Shown here: one piece after another, positions 9,478 to 13,900 of the stretch
How positions within the stretch are numbered: the first letter of the stretch is position 1
Layout of the letters: every line of letters starts with the position of its first letter
DNA from: Parvularia atlantis
Taxonomy: Eukaryota > Opisthokonta > Rotosphaerida
Direction: 5' to 3'
Length of the DNA: 13,900 bases
NCBI GenBank assembly: GCA_943704415.1
Contig: CALSCO010001822.1
Coordinates: forward strand, 1 to 13,900
Notes under the pieces: generated by a model
The model's input: the letters and a program-made list of their open reading frames with translations, nothing else
The model's database searches: none
Told to the model about the DNA's origin: nothing
Translations under genes and position numbers: made by a program

Positions 9478-10573
9478 ATGGACGGCACAACTCCGCCGCG
9501 CAAGCGGGCGCTGCCCGTGCACCGCGGCAGCGACGACGACGACGACGACGACGACGACCTCGACGACGACGACGACCTCGATGACGACGACACGGCCGAC
9601 AACAGCAGCAGCTCGGGCGAGGAGCGGCGGCGGCGGCTGACGCCCGGCAACGTCGCGGCGGCGGCAGCAGCGGCGGCAGCGACTGCGAGCGCAGCCAACG
9701 GCGCGGGGCCCGCAGCGCCCGCCTCGGCCGCGACAGCCATGGCGATGGGCGGCGGCGGCGGCGCGGGTGCCGGCGGGAGAGCGGGCAGCGGCAAGAAGGA
9801 GCGGCGCATCGATGTGTCGCTCGATAATGGGCCCGAGCCGCTCGTGGGAACGGGCCAGCACCCGCCGCACCGGCGCGTGGCCTACTTCCTCTCGAGCGCA
9901 GACGGGCACCTGCTGGACGAGTTTCGGACGTCACGCGTGTTTGTCATGGTCGACTCGGGCCTGCGCTCGGGCTTTGGGACGCGCGATCGGTTCATCCGGC
10001 ACTTTGAGCATGTCATGCGCGAGTGCGACTGGCGCCTGAGCCAGCGCGTGGTCTCGCCCACGCACGACGTCTTCACCGCGACCAAGCCGCGCTTCGGGTC
10101 GGCCGTGCTCACGAGCATTGTGCACTTCTTCTACGAGGGCGACGATCCGGCGCAGATGACGCCCGAGCTGCTCGCGTTCCTGGCCGAGGTCGACGCGATC
10201 TTTGTGCACGCGGCCGCGCCCAACCCGGCCGTGTGGCAGGTGCGGCTGCGCCGCGTGCGTCTCGCGCTGACCGTCGACCGCCGATACGACGCCGGCGCCA
10301 GGTCCTGCCCGCGCTCGAGCGTGTGTACACGACGCGTAGCTGCGAGGCCGCGATCCCGCCGCAGCTGGCCGTGACGGGCGTGGACGGTGTGCGCCCAGCG
10401 CGTAGCGTGCGTGCGGGCCTGACGGCGCGGCGCGCGCGGCTGCAGAGTACGGGTACGACAGCGACTTTGGCGGCTTCTTTCTGTCGCGGCGCTGGCACCA
10501 AGACACCTCGGATGCGGTTCTGCCGTCGATCGCGCGCGAGGCGGACGACGACGACGACGAGGACGATGAGTGA
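9478..10573 (+). CDS. Acidic low-complexity protein of unknown function
   Basis: Predicted 324 residues, exons 9478-10239, 10302-10386, 10446-10573. I do not recognise the family. The first 100 or so residues are disordered: Asp runs of nine and five, a Ser patch, poly-Ala and poly-Gly, then a basic GSGKKERR. A folded core follows from about 120 to 290, with hydrophobic blocks RRVAYFLSS, TSRVFVMVDSGL, AVLTSIVHFFYEG and LLAFLAEVDAIFVHA. The C-terminus has EYGYDSDFGGFFLSRRW and ends in an Asp/Glu tail. The acidic tails and basic patch suggest a nuclear, perhaps histone-binding, protein, but that is only a guess. The ATG at 9478 is the first in frame after the divergent start; ATGs near 9739 are later options. 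Both introns have normal donors and CAG or CCAG acceptors. Confidence 0.7.
9532..9591 (+). repeat. GAC triplet runs encoding poly-Asp
   Basis: Nine GAC, one CTC, five GAC, another CTC, then GAT and three GAC. This gives two Asp runs split by Leu, near the N-terminus of the unknown acidic protein. A shorter run of five GAC codons (10543-10557) lies near its C-terminus. Confidence 0.9.
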
Positions 10574-10883
10574 AACGCGATGTGATGTGCCAGTGCGCGC
10601 GCAGTGAGTTGCCAGCAATCGCTCGATAGATGGGACGCGCTGATTGGTTGCGCGCGGGGGCCACCGTTGGGGCGTGGGGCGCCACGTGTGTTGAGCGCAC
10701 TTCCGGTCCTCACGCGCGCGCCTGCCCGCACGCGGCCGGCACCTTCCCCACTGCGCCTCCCACGCTGTTCTTTCACATGCACGTGCACGCGCGCGCACGC
10801 GCGAGAACACCCGCCCGCGCGCCCCACGCAACTGATGCTGACAGTTTGTTTAGCCGGGCCGCGCCCCACAGACCGGACGAAAA
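10574..10883 (+). promoter_or_regulatory. Upstream region of the desaturase gene
   Basis: At 310 bp this is the largest gene-free stretch. No open frame in it looks coding. It holds an inverted CCAAT box (ATTGG, 10643-10647), CACGTG at 10683-10688, a second CACGTG inside the perfect palindrome TGCACGTGCA (10778-10787), and TTTGTTTA (10845-10852) 31 bp before the ATG, whose complement matches a forkhead-type core. CACGTG is an E-box bound by bHLH regulators, a class that includes SREBP-type lipid regulators. Whether they act here is inference. Confidence 0.4.
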
Positions 10884-12476
10884 ATGGCCCCGCGCGCCGA
10901 CGAGTCGTACGAGGACGAGCCGCTCGTGCAGAGCGCGCCCGCCGACGCCAACACGCCGTCCGAGGTCAAGTACATCCCCGGTGCGTGCTCAGCGAGCTGC
11001 GCGCGCCCGGGGCTGACCCCCCCGCACGCGCTCTCAGGTCAGGGCTTCAAGCGCGTCGCACTCGACCCCAACGCCAAGAAGCCCGAGCTCAACTGGTGCG
11101 GCGGCGGCGCGCGGGCGCGGTGGGGGGCATTGACGCGCGCGCGACAGGGTCAACCTGGCCATCATCGTCGGCATGCCCCTCGCGGCCATCTACGGCGCGC
11201 TGACGACGCCGCTCGAGACCAAGACGCTCGCGCTCGCGGCCGTGTTCTACTTCCTGACGGGCTTTGGCATCACGGGCGGTGCGTCTCTGCGGCGGGCCCG
11301 CTCGCCCCGCCGCCCCGCTGAGCACCCCGCGCGCGCAGGCTACCACCGCCTGTGGTCGCACAAGGGCTGGAACGCGGTCGCCCCGCTGCGCTTCCTCATC
11401 CTCATGTTTGGCGCGGCGGCATTCCAGGGCTCGGCGCGGTGGTGGTGCCGCAACCACCGGGCGCACCACAAATTCACCGACACGACCAAGGCACGCGCTC
11501 GGCGCTCGCTAAAGGCCGATCGTTGCTGACCCCGCGCGCCGCCCACAGGACCCGTACAACGTGCGCAAGGGCTTCTGGTACGCGCACTTTGGCTGGATGC
11601 TGTGGAAGCAGGACCCGCGCGAGGTCGGCCGGGCCAACATTGATGACCTGAACGCGGACTGGACGATCATGTGGCAGCACCGCAACTACGGCGCGATCGC
11701 CGTGTTCACGAGCATCGTGCTGCCGACGGTGATCGCGGGCCTGGGCTGGGGCGACTGGCGCGGCGGGTACTTTTACGCGGCGCTGTGCCGCATCGTCTTC
11801 GTCCACCACGCCACGTTCTTCGTCAACTCGCTCGCGCACTACCTGGGCGACCAGGCCTACTCGGACCTGCACACCGCGTTCGACTCGTGGATCACGGCGC
11901 TGCTCACGCTGGGCGAGGGCTACCACAACTACCACCACGAGTTCCCGCAGGACTACCGCAACGGCATCCGCTGGTACCACTACGACCCGACCAAGTGGAC
12001 GATCGAGCTGCTGTACCACCTCGGCCTAGCCTACGACCTGCGCTGGATCCCGCAGAACGAGATCGCCAAGGCCACGATCCAGATGAAGCAGGCGCGCCTG
12101 GCCGAGTGGCGCAACTCGCTCGACTATGGCGCGAACCTCTCGGACGACAGCAAGATGCTTGTGCTGACCGAGCGCGATCTGCAGCTGCGCAGCGAGAAGG
12201 GCCAGGTGCGGCGCAGAGCGCGTGCGTGGCCATCGGGGCTGACGGCGGCGGCGGGTGGCGCAGGCGCTCGTCGTGATCGACGGCAAGGTGTACGACGTGA
12301 CCGAGTTTGTCGACATCCACCCGGGCGGCCGTGAGACCCTGCTCAAGCACGTCGGCAGCGACGTCACCACGCTCTTCCGCGGCGACAACGACAAGGACCA
12401 CATCCACTCGGCCTCGGCCTCGGCCATGCTCGTGCGCCTCATCGTCGGCCGCTTCGACGGCAAGAAGGCGTACTGA
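10884..12476 (+). CDS. OLE1-like: Δ9 fatty acyl-CoA desaturase with C-terminal cytochrome b5 domain
   Basis: Predicted 435 residues, exons 10884-10980, 11038-11095, 11148-11278, 11339-11490, 11549-12205, 12264-12476. It introduces a cis double bond at C9 of palmitoyl- and stearoyl-CoA in the ER membrane, taking electrons through its own heme domain. The three di-iron histidine boxes are intact: HRLWSH (98-103), HRAHH (135-139) and HNYHH (272-276). Hydrophobic segments around 52-95 and 195-241 would give the usual two hairpins. The b5 domain starts at about 366, with heme ligands in HPGG (His384) and HSASA (His413). Fusion of desaturase and b5 is typical of fungal Ole1. The intron before DPYN (11491-11548) has a GC donor. 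The start is the first ATG and gives the expected short N-terminal extension. A convergent HAD gene ends 69 bp downstream. Confidence 0.96.
11491..11548 (+). other. GC-AG intron of the desaturase gene
   Basis: Conserved family sequence FTDTTK must join DPYN. The only in-frame solution is AAG followed by donor GCACGC and an acceptor CCCACAG, 58 nt, with CTGAC at 11525-11529. No GT is available at the exon end. This is the firmest non-canonical donor in the window. Confidence 0.85.
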
Positions 12477-12545
12477 GCCGCCTGCCAGCAACCCCCGAAC
12501 CGCTTGTAACGAAGAGAGAACGTTTCTATCAAACGCCCCGGCCGC

Positions 12546-13510
12546 TCACACAGGGATGTCTGCGACCGATCTGACCACGGCTGACGCGCCCGCGCTGACC
12601 AGCTTCTCCTGCACGGCGTCGCGCGTCAGGCGCGACACACTGGGCGGGCCGCGCGCCAGAACGCGCCTCGCTGTCGGCGCCGGTGAGCACGCCGATGACG
12701 GTCGTGCAGCCGGCGTTGCGGCCCTCGTGCATGTCGAGCACGGTGTCGCCGACCTTGGCCACCGTGCGCACGTCGAGGATCTTGAGCTTGCGCATGAGGT
12801 GGTGCACCATGTACGGGTACGGGCGGCCTGTGCGCGGCGCGCGTTCAGCCCTTCGTCGCGCACATGAGCGCGCGACACGCACCGTTGCCGACCTCCTCGG
12901 CCACGACCGACGCGTTGATCGCGCTCTGGAAACCCAGGTTGGTGATCAGGTGGTTGGCGATCGAGCGCGGGTAGCCCGTGTTGAGCGCGACCTTGATACC
13001 GGCCAGTTGCAGCTGCGGCGCGGCCACCGGCGCGCTCAGCCGCGGACGTGCGGTGCCGTCGGCAGCACGCGCCTCCTCAAAGTGCTTGAGCACGCCCGGG
13101 ATCGGGCGCACGGTCGACTCGGGCCCAAAGTAGGCGTCCTCGATAGCGAGCGTGAACCGCTTGAACAGCTTCTCGGTCAGCTCGTCGGGCTTCTCGACGC
13201 CGCCCAGGCGGTTGTCGGCGTAGGCCTTCTGCGCAAAGTAGCTGCGCGTGCGCGGCCGCGGCTCGTGTGAGGCCGCGGTGTAGTGCGCGGCGTGGAGGCG
13301 GGACAAAGCGCACGCGATCGCCTCCTTCTTGTTGGCGCCGTGAAACTGGTCAAACTGCTCCTCGGTGAACGAGAAGCCGGCCGAGCGCAGGACCTGCTTG
13401 AGCGTGGTGTACACGACGCCGCCCTCGTCCACGACCGTCCCCGCCATGTCGTACACCGCGAGCTTGACGCCCTGCGCCCTGAGCGACTGCTGGAGACGTG
13501 ACGCGGCCAT
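12546..13510 (-). CDS. Phosphonatase-like HAD-superfamily hydrolase
   Basis: Predicted 239 residues, exons (transcript order) 13510-13314, 13241-13073, 13012-12883, 12827-12667, 12608-12546. HAD motif I is VYDMAGTVVDEGG with nucleophile Asp21; the second Asp of ordinary phosphatases is Ala23, as in phosphonoacetaldehyde hydrolase and relatives. A small helical cap follows (HGANKKEAIA). Motif II is ALNTGY (Thr134), motif III lies near GRPYPYM, and motif IV is VGDTVLD (Asp193, Asp197). The end, SVADIPV, matches the phosphonatase-like subfamily. Members cleave phosphonates or related phosphoesters; the substrate here is unknown, and no partner transaminase is in view. The ATG at 13510 is chosen; upstream in-frame sequence has only a GTG. 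Two of its four introns (13013-13072 and 12609-12666) need GC donors. Length is normal for the family. Confidence 0.9.
12609..12666 (-). other. GC-AG intron of the HAD hydrolase gene
   Basis: The minus strand reads GAG followed by GCGCGT, and the intron ends GTGCAG, 58 nt with CTGAC about 17 nt before the acceptor. It joins LTGADSE to EKLVSAGASAVV as the family expects. The only nearby GT (4 nt inside) leaves the wrong phase. Confidence 0.75.
13013..13072 (-). other. GC-AG intron of the HAD hydrolase gene
   Basis: The minus strand reads GAG followed by GCGCGT, and the intron ends CCGCAG, 60 nt, phase 0. It joins KHFEE to LQLAGIKVALNTGY, which matches the family spacing. The nearby GT donor would give phase 1 and break the frame. 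The unspliced frame is open, so retention cannot be excluded from sequence alone. Confidence 0.7.
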
Positions 13511-13533
13511 GCTGTCAACCGCAGTAACCGCAG

Positions 13534-13623
13534 TCAGGCTGATGTCCCACAAGGGGTCGCGGCGCACGACCCCGCGACGCGAGCCTGGCGCGCACTCTCC
13601 GGCGCGGGCTCGAACCGAATCAT
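13534..13623 (-). promoter_or_regulatory. Possible upstream ORF before the HAD gene
   Basis: A minus-strand ATG at 13623 opens a 29-codon frame that stops at 13534, 23 bp before the HAD start at 13510. If the transcript begins upstream of 13623, it could damp translation of the main frame. Transcript start is unknown. Confidence 0.3.
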
Positions 13624-13775
13624 GAACGTTTTGTTTAATTTCTCGAGACGCCCGGCCGCCCGCGAGGGTGGGTCGTGGCCACGCGCGCGAACGAACTGAA
13701 AATCTCTGCGCGAGACTCAGTCTGTGTACGCCTCTTACAAAAGTGCCTATTTAAACCTAAACTGAACTCCTTGTG
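13624..13775. other. Gene-free, less GC-rich spacer
   Basis: No convincing coding frame or RNA gene is seen between the HAD leader and the possible terminal gene. It holds TTTGTTTA (13630-13637), the same 8-mer as before the desaturase, and an AT-rich TATTTAAA (13749-13756). The latter could serve as a TATA-like element or a 3'-end signal of the terminal gene. Confidence 0.35.
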
Positions 13776-13898
13776 TCACTGTGGAGCCGAGTCGTCCTTG
13801 GTGGCACCTTTCTCCGGGCCCGAGGCAGCCTCAGGGGTTTCCCCCCGCATCACGAGCAGTGCTCGTGGTTCTTTGAGATAAGCCAGGCCTGTTCCAGT
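13776..13898 (-). CDS. Possible C-terminal fragment of an unknown gene
   Basis: A 40-codon frame runs in from the window edge and stops at 13776-13778. It begins TGTGLAYLKEPRALLVMRGE and ends in a charged tail with KDDSAPQ. I do not recognise it. Its codons use many A/T third positions, unlike the strongly GC-ending neighbours, and the region carries several small palindromes, so it may not be coding. Another frame here stops at about 13850. Sequence beyond 13900 would decide. Confidence 0.3.
   Translation of the reverse strand, partial: TGTGLAYLKEPRALLVMRGETPEAASGPEKGATKDDSAPQ
13814..13867. repeat. Cluster of small inverted repeats
   Basis: Four palindromes follow each other: CGGGCCCG (13815-13822), GAGGCAGCCTC (13822-13832), GGGGTTTCCCC (13834-13844) and CACGAGCAGTGCTCGTG (13851-13867). 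Each could fold as a short hairpin. Function is unknown. Confidence 0.5.
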
Positions 13899-13900
13899 TC

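Noticed and set aside
8976-9909. Long minus-strand frames extending the MAPKK upstream through the acidic gene
   Set aside because: They read the complement of GAC and GCG repeats as Ser, Arg or Val runs. The PB1 domain is reached cleanly from a short first exon at 9450-9436 instead.
12255-12476. Separate small cytochrome b5 gene
   Set aside because: It joins in frame to the desaturase through a 58-nt intron (12206-12263), and the fusion is the normal fungal arrangement. There is no ATG or promoter for a separate gene.
13511-13567. Longer HAD N-terminus starting at 13567
   Set aside because: The codon there is GTG, not ATG, and the added residues do not resemble the family; the ATG at 13510 lies just ahead of motif I.
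13607-13616. tRNA T-loop-like sequence (GGTTCGAGCC on the minus strand)
   Set aside because: No acceptor stem, D-arm or anticodon arm can be found at the proper spacing.
1-13900. CRISPR arrays, insertion sequences, bacterial operons or prophage genes
   Set aside because: No direct-repeat arrays or transposase-like frames were seen, and spliced eukaryotic genes cover nearly all of the window.

Overview
The window looks like nuclear DNA from a very GC-rich, intron-dense and extremely compact fungal genome. The evidence is a Cnl2/NKP2-family kinetochore gene (a fungal family), a fungal-type Δ9 fatty-acid desaturase fused to cytochrome b5, and about 50 short introns (roughly 47-76 nt) with GTGCG-type donors, CTGAC-like branch points and CAG acceptors. 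The species cannot be fixed. Compactness and GC recall Malassezia-like yeasts or GC-rich chytrid-type lineages. A PB1-bearing MAP kinase kinase argues mildly for an early-diverging fungus, but this is inference.

Layout: (1) 37-2543 (+), 5'-truncated divergent Sec23/Sec24-family COPII-like protein. (2) 2593-6688 (+), large DDT-WHIM-PHD chromatin protein resembling ISWI accessory subunits, 14 exons. (3) 6720-7426 (+), small Cnl2/NKP2-like kinetochore protein. (4) 7456-9450 (-), PB1 plus STE7-type MAP kinase kinase, 12 exons. (5) 9478-10573 (+), acidic low-complexity protein of unknown function. (6) 10884-12476 (+), Δ9 desaturase-cytochrome b5, 6 exons. (7) 12546-13510 (-), phosphonatase-like HAD hydrolase, 5 exons. 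(8) a possible 3' fragment of another minus-strand gene, 13776-13898, in a less GC-rich tail.

Coding regions are separated by only 27-69 bp at five of the seven junctions. Only the desaturase promoter (10574-10883) and the region beyond the HAD gene (13511-13775) are larger. All exon models were assembled by hand from donor/acceptor sites, phase continuity and family resemblance; every one keeps an open frame to a stop. Three or four introns can be joined in frame only, or best, with GC-AG boundaries, which is frequent for a fungus. The genes share no pathway; they look like ordinary housekeeping neighbours. The most notable items are the PB1-MAPKK architecture, the GC-AG introns, the near-absence of intergenic DNA and the unrecognised acidic protein. 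No RNA genes, CRISPR arrays or transposons were recognised.
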